Source: Carallia brachiata (taxonomy: Eukaryota > Streptophyta > Magnoliopsida > Malpighiales > Rhizophoraceae). Taken from it: DNA of 64,000 nt. The stretch lies in the NCBI GenBank assembly GCA_021464245.1, contig JADCRB010000026.1, forward strand, positions 1,568,639-1,632,638. The letters are read 5' to 3'. Under the pieces are notes generated by a model, which was not told the DNA's origin, made no database searches, and saw nothing but the letters and a program-made list of their open reading frames with translations. Both the position numbers and the translations under genes were made by a program. Numbering within the stretch: position 1 is the stretch's first letter; the number at the start of each line of letters is the position of its first letter. Of this stretch, positions 11,901-23,800 are shown one piece after another.

Positions 11901-13678
11901 GAAAAAATGGCTGAAGCAAATCTTAATGTAAGATTCCTGCTAAAGATGGAAGTAGATTGTGGCAAGTTTGGTTCTCCAATGTGCATTTTAGCTGAGAATA
12001 TATTGCTGGTTATGATAATGTCCTATAGGTTTGGGATGAAGGGTACTTTTGAAGCACTAAATTGCTTGTGTCTATTTACTTGGCACAAGTAAATTCTTAG
12101 ACACTAATGTAACCTGTACTCAATTTGCGGACAGCAAATTGAGAGGGAATTAAGGGCATTACTTCTGAAGCTTATGCATTCTTTTAATTTAATTTTGTGT
12201 GAATATGCTATCTTCTATATTAATGAGTGCACAGTTTATACTAACATGGAGTTCCTCTCCCTCTCTCTCTCTCTCTGTCTGTAGACAAACACGGCACATT
12301 TATATTTTTTATCTTATTGATTTGCAGTTTGTGCGCTGATATCTTTGACTCACTAGTGTTCAATGCTGATAATGCTCAATAATTTAAGTTAGTTTTTCTT
12401 CTTCTTTTGTAGATAGATGCCCTTTGCATGGCATTCTATGCGCGGTCCGAAGAGGCTCGTCAAATTGACTCTGTTCACAAGCTTGCCTTGGTAATTCTCT
12501 AAAACACTACGCATGCAAGATCTTACATCACATGCTGACTCAGGGACACCTCTATGTGTTTTTTTTTTTTGTTCCAAGATTATGTCACTAGATCTTTTCT
12601 AATTTATTGTCTTATCAGTGTTGTTTCCTGGCTAGCAGTTTGATTTCCTAAATTTTTGAATGCAGGGAGCCCTTGCATTAGAAGATGCACTAACCAAAGG
12701 ACTACCAATTGAGCAAGAGCTAGATGCTTTGAATCCCTACCTGGAAGGCCTGGATAAAGACTCACTTTTGTGTTTGGTGCTATCATCCCTTCCTGAGGAA
12801 ACACGGCAAAATGGCTCAGATACTTTACTTCAACTGAATCAAAAGGCAAGTTACATTTGAAGCTGTTGGATTTTGTCCAAGCAAATGCCATACTAACATA
12901 TTGCTGGTTATTTCAGTGGACTGCTGTTGTTGTGCATCATCCATAATGAATTATTTGCTTTTTTTTTTTCCAGTGATAGTAAGAAAATGCAGTTCTGTCG
13001 CCTATCTTTATTTGATTTTGATTATTTAATTCTTTGCAGTTACTCAAGTTTCTCATGTAAAACTTCCAAAAAAATCTGGATTTAATGTTTCTTTAAAGAA
13101 TCCTTCAATGTTTTCAAAGCTACCCATCATAAACTTTGAAGCATTTAGCAAGATCAGTCATCAATATATCTCCATTTTCCTTGCAGTTTGGTGCTTTGAA
13201 GGGGACACTAAGGCACTACATTCTGATCCCGCCAGGTGGTGGCGGCATCTTGGCACATGCTTTGGCACAAATTGCATCCTGGTTGAGGGTATGCAAAATG
13301 AGATCCATGTTGCAAGCAGTTTTCATGTTAATAACTATTTCTGGAAGCACTCATCGTGAGGCAACCACCTCACTATCTTATTTATTTGGCAATCATAGCG
13401 TTGTTCAGTTGTCATCAGTGCCACTTTTGGCCTTTGTGCAGATTAAAGAAGTTGACCCAGCTGGTGATGGGATTGAATCTGTCATTGGGAGAGTTGAGAG
13501 TTTCCTGGCCGAGGGAAAGCTTGCTGAGGCAGCAGATGCTCTTCAAGAAGGTGTCCGAGGAAGTCAAGCAGAGGAGATTGCAGGAGAATGGTTGAGGCGA
13601 GCCAGAAATAGAGCTATTACAGAGCAAGCTTTAACTGTACTTCAGTCATATGCTACTTGCATTAGCCTTACCCAATGA
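8982..13678 (+). CDS. MIC60: MICOS complex subunit MIC60 (mitofilin)
   Basis: MIC60 is the core of the MICOS complex of the mitochondrial inner membrane; it shapes crista junctions and contacts outer-membrane partners. Twelve exons: 8982-8992, 9086-9149, 9499-10281, 10890-10991, 11118-11270, 11383-11460, 11628-11720, 11808-11927, 12413-12490, 12666-12845, 13187-13288, 13442-13678. They join in phase to 2001 nt, 666 residues. A basic, Arg-rich presequence (MLRRSILELTARRSVRR) is split by the first intron. One membrane segment lies near residues 64-80 (AIVLGSAVVAGAALLAY), followed by a long acidic intermembrane-space stretch. A Lys/Glu/Ala coiled coil spans about 345-468, and the mitofilin C-terminal domain (GALKGTLRHYILIPPGGGG, then IKEVDPAGDG) closes the protein. 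Exon 10 ends AAAAG|GCAAGT, a GC-AG intron. The 11-nt first coding exon would be missed by simple ORF calling. Identity is strong. Confidence 0.93.
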
Positions 13679-13785
13679 CACAAGAAGCATGATCAGTTTT
13701 GTGATAAGACAACGGCAGGTGTTTTCTTTTCCCCTCAAATAACTACCGACACAGAAAGCAAAATGAGTTTGTTATTGAGCATTTT

Positions 13786-14470
13786 AATTTACAAAGGTTT
13801 TATAGGGGTCCAAAATCATGTAAGATTGACCATATACCATTAGTAAAATTCTTCCTTTGCCATCATATTTCATTTTTCCGTAAAACTGCTTGGTAATTTC
13901 TTGTCAACCGGAAGGTGAGTAGTTTGCGGCGGAGATTACAACTCTCCACGTGATTATAATGATTGTGATGCAAAAGGTTGATGGTGATGACGTTATATTG
14001 TTGTTGCGGATGGTTCAGTCTGCCAGACATCTTTTTGACTGGTGATTTCCAGGTGTGTTTTTCACTCTTTATTAGAGAAGGGGAAAAATTAGGTCCTGTT
14101 CGTTGCATGGATAACCTGGTACAAATTTTTACGGTGAAATTAATTGTTACGCATCTTGCAGTAACCCGATAATGAAATTTTGTCCCTATAATAGTGAACA
14201 GGTCACCAATGGATAATGATGTCGATAAAATGTTGCTGAAAAGGTTGCATCTGGCCCCTTATTTTTCAGTTTATTTTATGTTTTTCTTGAATAATTGATG
14301 TGCATTTTTTAGTACTTCTTTTACATTTTACAGTTGGAGTTCCCCATCATTGTCATGTGCTTTGGTGTTCTGGGCATGTGGAAGCACATTGCTATTTTGC
14401 TCAATGTTTTTCTATTTTTGAATCCTAATGTTCTCGGTAGCACGGGAATTAAGTATGAAATGTGACATGA
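13786..14470. repeat. Duplicated MIC60 3' flank, copy A
   Basis: Starting about 105 bp after the MIC60 stop, this segment is repeated at 15122-16795. Shared landmarks in the same order include CCATTAGTAAAATTC, CTGCTTGGTAATTT, GATTTCCAGG versus CATTTCCAGG, CATCTTGCAG with GTAACCCG, GATGTGCATTT, GAGTTCCCCA and GAAATGTGAC. By eye, identity is perhaps three quarters. Copy A is uninterrupted. No coding frame was recognised; small ORFs here are chance. Confidence 0.7.
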
Positions 14471-15121
14471 TACTAGGCCCGATCACGGACTGCCTGTTCC
14501 AGATCGGAATTGAGTTACAGTTTTGCGGGGTTGATTGAACCGTAACTGGCCAGTTCAGGGACTGTTCGGGTTCTGGTTTGAGTTTACGTGTAAACCTTTG
14601 GTTTGGTTCAATTACAAACTCTATTTTAGGATTTTCATTTAAGTTAATAAAGAAATTTTTATTTTTGAATACTAGACTGTACAAAATGTGAGCTTAAAGA
14701 TAAGAATGTAAAAAAAGAAAAAAAGAGAGAGAGAGAGAGAGAGAGTTTGAATTTAACTTTTACATAATCGAGCTACTTGTGTGTTCTATGGTATTATTAA
14801 AGACATTAAAATTCATTTAATTTCTTACGTTAATTAATGAACCTCCTCCCTTTTAGCTGCTTGAATTAATTGAAATCGGGGCAAGTAGTTGTGGTCTTTG
14901 TACTTTTGGTTTGGATTTCTGTTGTCCTTGGGGTGTACGTGGGTTTCAACTGTTTTTGGCAAAGAATGAGTTTCTTCTAGGGTACTTGTCAAAGACCAGT
15001 GTTGAGACGAAAGCTAGCAGAAGATGTTTCCTCTTAAAAAAAAATAATAATAATAATAACAAAATAGACCGATGGCTTGAATTGTCGGTTTAAGAACTAG
15101 CAATTACCGAACTGGTACTGT
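14471..15121. other. Spacer between the two duplicated segments
   Basis: This holds a GGTT/GAACC-rich degenerate repeat (about 14475-14625), a (GA)n microsatellite at 14724-14745, AT-rich sequence and an (AAT)n tract near 15041-15058. The phrase TTAAGAACTAGCAATTACCG at about 15091 recurs near 18085, pointing to a dispersed repeat. No gene seen. Confidence 0.5.
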
Positions 15122-16795
15122 AAATTTACAAAGGTTTTTGTACGGGTCCAAAACTGCGGAAGATTGAGTACAGACCATTAGTAAAATTCGTCCTTTGCTA
15201 TCATATTTCGCTGTTCCTTAAACCTGCTTGGTAATTTTTTAAGTCAACAGGAAGGTAGGTAGTTCTCGGCTCAACTAGCAACTCTCCTCATGGTTATAAT
15301 GACTGTGATACAAAAAGGTTGATGGTGGCGATGTTACATTGCTTGCATTTTCATTGCGATTGGTTGAGAGTCTTGCAGGACATTTTTTGACTGGCCATTT
15401 CCAGGGGTGTTTGTCACTCTTTGTTATATGAGAAAAGGTAGGCTATTTGTTCGTTGTATGAATTACTTGGTCCAAATTTTAAGGTAAAACCAATTGCTAC
15501 ACATCTTGCAGTTGCAGTAACCCGAAAATGAAAATTTGTCCATATGGATGGCGAACAGGCCGCCAATGGGTAGATGAGAAAATGGTTGCGTCTGGCGGGC
15601 TTTCCTTTATTTTTTTTTTTAATTGAAGGAAAATGTTGAATTAATATTGTTTAAATCGGTACAAAGATTCAATGAGAAGTTGTGGAAAGACATGCACGAG
15701 GCAAAAATACAATTCGGTAAAAATCTACAATTGACATTATCACAATAATCATTACTTAATTGGACACAAAATTCCTTTTGACAAATCTCTCTATAAGAGA
15801 AGAAATTAAACTGAAGTTAAACTTATATGAAATTGAGGTCTCACAAAACTGTCTACAGTAATACATACTACATTTTAGTAAACTTACAATAAAAATCGAT
15901 TAAATATGTGTCACGACAATTTTTCATCATTCAAATCTACTAATAAACGCTAACGAATGATAAATACAATACAACACTCATCTTAAAAAACTAACATCCA
16001 AATACAACATGACACCTATTCCAAAAAAAGCCATAGTAGTCAATCCCAATAGATCCAGAGGCTACGTCCAGCAGATCTTGAGGTGACAACGTACAGAAGG
16101 GGAGGGAGCGGCGGCGGCGGCAATAGCGAGGGTAGTGACAGCGGTGCCACCCATGGTAGTGGGAGTGCCAGCAGCACCGCCACCACTGGCAAGAGCGGCA
16201 GTTGCTCCATTAGTGGATGTTACATCAGTGGCAACAGTAGCAGCAAGGGTGGCAACGATGACAGCAGTGGCAATGGCGGCGATGAAGGTGTCTTCGCCGG
16301 CGAGGTGAGTAGCAGCAGTACCAGTAGTGGAGGCTGTATAGGCGAAGCCTTCTTTAGCTACAAAAAGGGGCTTCGGGGACGCAGTAGTCATGGAAACAGT
16401 AGTCATGGCATCTCTTCGCCGGAGATGTCACTACTAGCAACTCTCTTTTTAATAATTACTTCTCTTTTTTTAGAACATATAATTTTAATGGACAGGGACT
16501 ACTATAAAGAGAGGTGGAGAAAAAAAAAAAAGAGGGAGAAAAAAAATGGCTGCCAAAGTAGGGGTAGTTGTAGGTGTAGAGGCTTCAGAGAAAGAAGGAG
16601 ATTTATGTTATATTTTTGTTGCATAGTTGATGTGCATTTCTTATACAATTTGAGTTCCCCACCAGTGTCATGTGATTCGGGGTTCTGGCCATGTGAAAGC
16701 ACGTTGCCATTTCCCTTCACAGTTTACACAACGGCCCTTTTTTTCACCGCTAATGTTCTGGGTAACACAGGAATCACAAGCGTGAAATGTGACCG
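15122..16795. repeat. Duplicated MIC60 3' flank, copy B, interrupted
   Basis: The left half (15122-15620) matches copy A to its TCTGGC...TTTTATTT region. The right part (about 16600-16795) resumes with TTGATGTGCATTTCTTA, GAGTTCCCCACCAGTGTCAT and GAAATGTGAC. About 980 bp absent from copy A lie in between, so an insertion followed the duplication, or the matching piece was lost from copy A. Confidence 0.65.
15622..16600. mobile_element. Insertion in copy B with a GC-rich trinucleotide core
   Basis: The first ~450 bp are AT-rich. The region 16085-16430 is GC-rich and built on GGC/GCC and CAG/GTG-type triplets. It can be read as Gly/Ser-rich on the plus strand or Ala/Thr-rich on the minus strand, and neither looks like a known domain. 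I could not define terminal inverted repeats or a target duplication. It may be a transposon carrying a captured gene fragment; this is a guess from composition and from its absence in copy A. Confidence 0.35.
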
Positions 16796-19149
16796 AGACC
16801 GGCCTGGCTCCTATTACAGTTTTAGCGTGAAATCCTTAGACCCGTTTCACATTTTTAGAATTTTTTTTTATTCAAAGTTTTGTTAGAATATAAAAAAATT
16901 TTAATTTTTTTTGTAATAATTGTAATATTTTTTGCAGAAAAAAAAATAAGAAGTACTATTTTTTTTATTACAGAAAGTATTATTATGATCGTAAAAATTT
17001 GAAGAATTATTACATTCTGCCAAAAAGTCAGACAAAAAAATTGTGAAAGTGTAATTTTACATCATAATTGGCTAGTTACGATGGGTAGACACAGATGCAA
17101 GAATACGACCACCGAACAATACGGATACCAGAATAAGTTGTGGAGATGGTTGTAAAAATATATATTTTATATGTTAGATATATTTAATCTAAAGATATTT
17201 TTTAACAAATTCAATATTTTTGTAAACATATAATTTATAACATTTATCATGTTATTGTGCATTATAATTAGTATTTTGTTAAGAATTTTAAAATAATGTA
17301 TTATATATACATTTTACATAACATTTAAGAAACTATAAATTAAAATAGTCAACGCAATTGATAAAATAAAAGATATTTACGAGGGGACAGTTTAGTTGAA
17401 GTGGGGAAAAGTGTATGTATGAGAGCACTAGGGTTCAAATTTCAGTCTCCTCCTTCATCTATCCACCTCCCCAATACCATATTATCATCTTCATTACAGA
17501 CTAAAAAAAATATAGTGGTTTGTAATGAATATTTTGGTAATTTCTTATTGTCAAACTATTCATTGATATGTATTTTCTTAATGAATTTGAAAAAAATATT
17601 ATTATGTGCGTAGTTTTTAGAAATTTTAAAATTAATTTTATATGTGCTTAATATATGTGTTTAATTGTATAAAATTAATAAAAAATTTATTAATTTCATA
17701 TTTTTTTATATATATTTGACATATTAATTAAAAATAGTTAACACTTGGACTAAAAATGTCCAACACATACATTAGATATGTCCTAATTTTTTATTTTTTT
17801 TTTTGTTGAACAAATTTTAGAGTGTTTAACATGTACTTGAAGAGTGTCGGACAAATATCGTGATCAACACGTATGTCCACTACAAACACATATCCTTCTA
17901 CAAGGTGTTTGTGCTTCATCAATTGAATTTCAACTAATTTCCACGTCATACTAAATCGAGTTTCATCAAAGATGCTTCCCTGAACACTAAGGGTGCGTCG
18001 AGGACACTAATTGAGACTGAAGTTGCAAGTATATGTCTCATTTTTTTTTTCGAATTCTTTTAATCGATTGTTCGAATTAGTGATTTAAGAACTAGCAACT
18101 TACCGAGCTAGTTGCCATTCCGTTCAAATACACGTTACACCTGCGGTTTTGGGGCTGATTTTGAAAAAGAGCCTCGTTACATGGTAGGAGAGATTTGCCT
18201 GAGAATTTATCAGTAATATATTAAATAAAAATTTTTTATAACTACATTTAGAAAATATATAACAAAAAAAAATTATTATTTATTTATTACACATTTTATT
18301 ACCATTGTTGTATAAAATATTATAATTATTGTATTACAGACAATAGCCCGAACAAACATTTTTAGGCCATAATCATTTATCCTTCGAAAAAAATATCAGT
18401 GGGACCAAATTGGCCGCCCCACGATTTTGGTTTAAATCGAAATCGTAATCTACGAACCACGACAGGGTCTAATTTATTTTGGCTAATTTTGGACGAAATC
18501 GGAACCAGAGTAAATTTAGCGGCATTATACATAAAAACAACATTCTTTTGTAAATTAAATTAAATATAATTAGCAATATATTATTTTACTCCAATTTCTT
18601 CAATTCAAAGGTGAAATTTTGAAAAATTCGGTTAATGTTCATCATATGAACAAGAACCTTTTCCTTCATTTGCTTATTTCCTTCAACACATGCCAATACG
18701 CAGCAATGAACATTTTCGTTCATTTTCTTATTTCTTTTTTTTTTTTAATCTAAATATAAGGTGCGGAGGAGGAATAATTGGACAAGAACAAACACAATTT
18801 CAAAAGAAGAATCAAACAGGTGGTATTGAAGTTGTTTTCAAAACTAAAGGTCCGCACTTTGAAGGTAATTGAAGCTAATTTACCCAAAAAAAAAAAAAAA
18901 AGTTGCATTATGTCAATTCCACATGCTTCTTGTGTCAATTGCATTATGAACCGAAGTTTTTTATTAGAAGGAACTTCGGACAATCATGTAGCTAATTAGA
19001 TATTGTCGCGGCTAATTGGATAAACTGAGAGACATATATATATTCACACCAAACCGCTGGCTTGCTACTTCACATGATTGCAGCTAACCACCGAATTGGA
19101 TCAGAGAAACGAAGTCACTCAAATTAGGAGTGATTACAAGCCGAATTAT

Positions 19150-19180
<31 letters not shown>

Positions 19181-20323
19181 TAGGTTAAGGCGTTAAGCCC
19201 TTACATTTACATTTTTTTTAAAAAAAAAAATAAGAAAAATTGTATAAAAAATAGAAAAAAAAAACCTAAAAGACAATAAAAACAAGGAAGGTTTTTTTTT
19301 ATAAAAAAAAAAGTCTATTAAGAAGCTTATCAAATGATAAGCTATATAATATATAATAAAGATAATTCTTTCCATTTTTATAAACTTTATATCTAATTTT
19401 TATGATTAAATCTCTAAATTTTTATAATATAAATGTAAGTTCTTAATTACAGAAGTACTCGTGAAGAATGCACGTAAAGTACTCTAGTAAAAGGATCTTC
19501 TTCCTTTTTTTTTTTGGTTACACATACGTATGTATCGAGTCCGGCTCCATCTTGATTTTAATGATACGCAAGCCCTTGCATTTCCATTTAAACAAAAGAA
19601 CAAAAAATGTATAAAAACCAGAATTTAAAAAAAAAAATCAATAAACGGATGGAAGGTTTTTTTGGTGCAAATGATAGGAAGACAAAATAAAAGAAACTAC
19701 ACAAACTATCCTCTAAGGATTTTTTTTTTCTATTAGGAGGATTTTAGATGGTGAATTATATAATTGAAATAATTATTTCTGCTTTCAAAAATCCTATACC
19801 TATTTTTTATGATTAAAACTCGAGAGTTTAACAATATAAATATAAATTTTTAACCACTCACATTTAAAGTATTCTAGTAGTAGCTTCTATTAGTTTTCTA
19901 GGTTCTCTTACATGATCAAACAATTTGGCCTCTCTTCTTTTCTTTATGTTATTAAAAATTAAATTTTAAATATACTTGATATTACGCTAAACATACTTAA
20001 TATTGCTAAAAAAATTCTTAATATTACTTTAAATAATGATTTGAAAAAAATTTTCAAATTTTTTTCGGCTAATGCAGTGCAGTTGCTTTTTGGCTCCCAA
20101 AATATAGCCATAAATTTTTTCCGTTGTTTTTTTTTTGGGTTAGATATACATGTGCCTGGTCCGGCTCCATCTTTATTATTTGTCTGCTTCTGTTAATTTT
20201 CCCTATTATAAAAAGAGGAACAAACTTGGATGTCCAACTGTTGAGACTTGCAGGAAATTTGCAGATAAAGAAACATCAGCAGCCCTTCCAACCAAGCTTC
20301 TGATTCGATTTCAATACCTAAAT
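16796..20323. other. AT-rich repeat-derived intergenic DNA
   Basis: No gene is supported. Items visible: a possible tRNA-derived fragment at about 17383-17450 (TTTAGTTGAAGTGG then GGGTTCAAATTTC); a degenerate repeat at 18085-18480 sharing phrases with 15091 and 14475; a (CA)n microsatellite at about 19149-19176; and two diverged tandem copies of one AT-rich unit at about 19185-19490 and 19565-19890, both containing TTTTTATGATTAAA followed by an ACTCTAGTA-like end. Confidence 0.5.
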
Positions 20324-21545
20324 GCATAGTTATTAAAACTGGCTCGGACACTGACTCGATCAGGTGATTAGGTCAATGAGTCATTAGTTCAACTAATAGG
20401 TCATTAATTTTTAAAAAAATGAATATATTATATAATATATATAAATTTTTTTGTATAATTTAACACAATAACTATATTTTCATAAATTAAAAAATAATTT
20501 ATACTAATTAAAATTTTGATAAAAATTCTTAAAAAACTATTTTTTAAAGTCAATTGTAATATATTATTTGATATATGAATAATGTTAAATTATTGCATAC
20601 AGAATTATAGATTATAAAAAGAAAAAAATTATTAAATTGTACAAAAAAAATATTGTGTAATACTGTTTAATATTATGAAAATATTATTTTTATCATTCAC
20701 ACAGTAAAAATTTTAAAAAAATAAATTTTAGTGTGTAAATATTATACAAATATTATTGTTCAAGTAGTAAAAAATGAAAAAAATTTATAATTTTTACTAT
20801 TTGAACACTGTTTATCATTAAAAAATAGGGTTAATATACAAATATATTATCAACTTTAACTAAAGTAACAAATCTAGCACTAACTTTAAAAAGTAACAAA
20901 TTTAGCACCAATTTTTAAAAGTAACAAATCTAGCACCAATTTTTAAAAGTAACAAATCTAGCACCAACTGTATCTAAAGTAACAAATCTAGTACGCAGTA
21001 AAATTTTTTAAATAAAATTTATATGTTTTGATAATATAATATTAACTTTTATCATTATCATATTATCGAAATAAATGTATTTCTATAAACTTGTTAATAA
21101 AGCTGACAAATTCTATTCATATAAAATCATTACATGTTAGATTTGTTACTTTAAGTAAAGTTAGTATTAGATTTGTTACTTTTAAAAGTTGGTGTTAGAT
21201 TTGTTACTTTAAATACAATTTGTGCTAAATTTGTTACTTTTTAAAGTTGGTGCTAGATTTGTTACTTCAATTAAAGTTGGTGATATATTTGTATATTAAC
21301 CCTAAAAAATATTATTTTACTGTTTACACAGTAAAAAGTGAAAAAAATTATAATTTTTTTACAATTTGACCACTGTTCATCATTAAAAAATATCATTTTT
21401 ACTGTTTGCACAGTAAAAATGGAAAAAAAAAAATTTTATTATTCAAATGACTCAGTTACTATTCACGCGAATGGTCCGGCCCAGTACCTGAGTCACCGGG
21501 TCACCGATCCAACCGACTGGATTAGGCCGAGTTTAATAATTATGC
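20324..21545. mobile_element. Inverted-repeat element (non-autonomous DNA transposon-like)
   Basis: The ends form imperfect terminal inverted repeats. The left reads GCATAGTTATTAAAACTGGC; the reverse complement of the right reads GCATAATTATTAAACTCGGC. Both continue into GGTCA/GGTGAC-type sequence. The interior is AT-rich with no transposase. A 475-bp MITE (20828-21302) sits inside it. A related element with GGTTCAACCGG-type ends is at 41331-42003. Confidence 0.6.
20828..21302. mobile_element. MITE with perfect 20-bp TIR core and 9-bp target duplication
   Basis: The element begins GGGTTAATATACAAATATAT, and the reverse complement of its end is identical over those 20 bases. It is flanked on both sides by TAAAAAATA (20819-20827 and 21303-21311). 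The arms continue as longer imperfect inverted repeats built of a tandem unit of about 22 bp containing AGTAACAAATCTAGCAC. Nine-base duplications are typical of Mutator-like elements. It encodes no protein. Confidence 0.85.
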
Positions 21546-23800
21546 CGAAACGTTCTATTCTATATAACCCATTAAAAAAAAAAAAAAAAAGGGAAGAAGA
21601 AGAAGAAGAAAGAAACTAGAACGGTACCTGGTATGATTGTTTTTTTTTTTTTTTGGGTGCAACCTGGTATGATTGTTAATTGTTATGTGCGATGCTTGTT
21701 CCTATCAAGTTTTTTATTTTTTTTATTTTTTTTAGCAGTCGAGGTTTGCGTCCCAATCATAAGATGGTGAAAAATCGACCTCAAGATATTTCCAATTTCC
21801 AAATGTTAAAACTTCCAAGGTTTAACAAGTGAACAATTTTTCATAGCTGGCATTGCGTCTCTCTCAATCATCCGCTTACTGCCTCAACATCAATAAAATA
21901 CTCCACTTGCAGGCGAGGAGACATGTCATTTTAAAATGGCTCCCAGTTATGGACCATGGAATGACTTTTACCAGCCTCCTGTATTTTCTGGGGCAATTGG
22001 TCAGTATATCTTATAGTTAGGAATTTAGATTTTTATTTTAAAATTTAATTTGAAAAGAAAATGTGCAATTATTTAAAAAAAGAAATGCTCGTATGACATA
22101 ATTAATGGCCGAGTTAGTCTCTAGAAAAAACAAGATTCCAAGATTCACTTTAGTTAAAATGATTAAAAATATGTATATTTAATTAAAAAATATGAGGTTC
22201 AAACTATATTTTTTACTTCTACTTATCTCTCTTCTTAACAATAAGTTACTATCTCTTCTACAAATAAAAATTAAAAAAATAAAAACAAAATACCTGATTA
22301 GATCACAATTAATTAATATGGGCAGGGCATTGGGTGGGAGACCACTGTTACAGTACAAAAAGATTTTATTCGAAAATTTTATCTAAATGTAATAATGCCT
22401 TCACTTTTTACAATGACATCTTTATTTTTTATAAATCAAAAATACTTTTTTATATTTTTATTTTTATTATAAAAAATATAATAATAATTATAAAAACTTA
22501 AGACATTGTTATATTCAAATAAAAATTTCAGGCAAATTTTTTTTAATACTGTAACATTTTCCTTGGGTGAACTGGGAGAGAAAATAGTGATCGTTTTAGT
22601 TAGCACTTAGCAGTCAGAGCAACGGGATTGTCAAGCAACCAGCAAATTATGCGATCATCCTTATTAGGTGTGTCTTACTGTCCAGGTTTCTTATTCCCTT
22701 TAACTAATTAATTGTCTTCTGCCAGCTCAGAGAGAGAGAGAAATAGAGTGAGATGGGCTGATTTTTATTGTTTTCCGCATCGGCTTGGCTGCATTTACAT
22801 AGCTCCACCTTTTTCTTTTGCCATCTTTTGTTTTGTTTTGTTTTGTTTTTTTTTTCTTGTCTGATTGTTTACTTCTGTTTTTTCTTTTTTTTTTTTAAAG
22901 AAAGAGAGTCGATGGTAGTATATTGCTAAATGATTTTTTTATTAATAAGTTTATTAAATTAAAAATTATATAATAAAATTTATTTTTTTATAAATCTTAC
23001 ATATTTTTTATTAAAATTAAAACTCAAAAATTTTAAAATAAATATTTAAATTTTAATTAATGAAATGTTTTATGAAAGACGTTAAGTTATTTTTATAAAT
23101 TTACCTACAGTTAATTACGCAAGTGTTCTCAAAAAGAAAAGAAAATACTTCGCAAAGCCAAATGTAAATTGGTTATCTATTACTAAATAAATACACATGA
23201 CTTTATTTAAGAAAAAAATTAAAATAGTGTCTTTTGTTTTGGTCCTAAATTAACTAGCTGCTATTTGAAGCAATAGGGCAAAATGAAAAAAAAAATAAAC
23301 TCGTTTCCGTTTATAGCAAAAAACCTAAAAACCGTTTTACGCAAGCATTAGTAGATTAGAATAGAGGGGTTTTTTGACCAACAAATATTGATGCAGATGA
23401 TAGGGGTCTGTCACCTTTTAATTAGAGATCTTGAGTTCGAGTTTTTGGAATGCAGTCGCGTTAAATACTTACTGAGAGACTATTGTGCAGTCGCGTTAAA
23501 TACTTAATAGGAGACCTTTGTCATCTTTTGAAATTCTATTTAAGTCGGTTCAGATTAGTCAATCTATTAAACTAAATACTTATCGATATCAAAAAAAAAA
23601 AAAAGAATAGATGATTTTTTGGTATCGAGAAATTCCAATTTGGAACGTTAATAATAATTAGGCAAAACTAAACGCGTGTTTTTCATTTCTTTAAGCGGGA
23701 CTCGAGTCGAGCCACGAATATGAAGTCCAAGTGACCGAGCGAGCTGCTCCATCTTGTCGGTGGTCCTCTGAAAGGTAACTGTCTAGCTGAGCACAGCACA
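21546..23800. other. AT-rich intergenic DNA upstream of CSI1
   Basis: No gene supported. It contains poly-A/T tracts, a GAAGAAGAAG run near 21595-21612 and a SINE-like copy at 23372-23605. Short frames here have low-complexity composition. Confidence 0.5.
23372..23605 (+). mobile_element. tRNA-derived SINE-like element with A-tail
   Basis: This has an A-box-like GCAGATGATAGG, a B-box-like CTTGAGTTCGAG, a body with GTCGCGTTAAATACTTA and TCGGTTCAGATTAGTCA, and a 3' tail of A's at about 23590-23604. The body word with GCAGTCGCGTTAAATACTTA is duplicated in tandem. The same order of words is found in reverse complement at 38216-38400, so the two are copies of one family. Confidence 0.6.

Noticed and set aside
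16083..16886. 267-codon Gly/Ser-rich ORF
   Set aside because: The frame crosses from a triplet-repeat insertion into duplicated non-coding flank, so it is not one coding unit.
20324..21545. CRISPR-like array suggested by repeated 22-bp units
   Set aside because: The units are subterminal repeats in opposing arms of a plant MITE, without unique spacers or cas genes.
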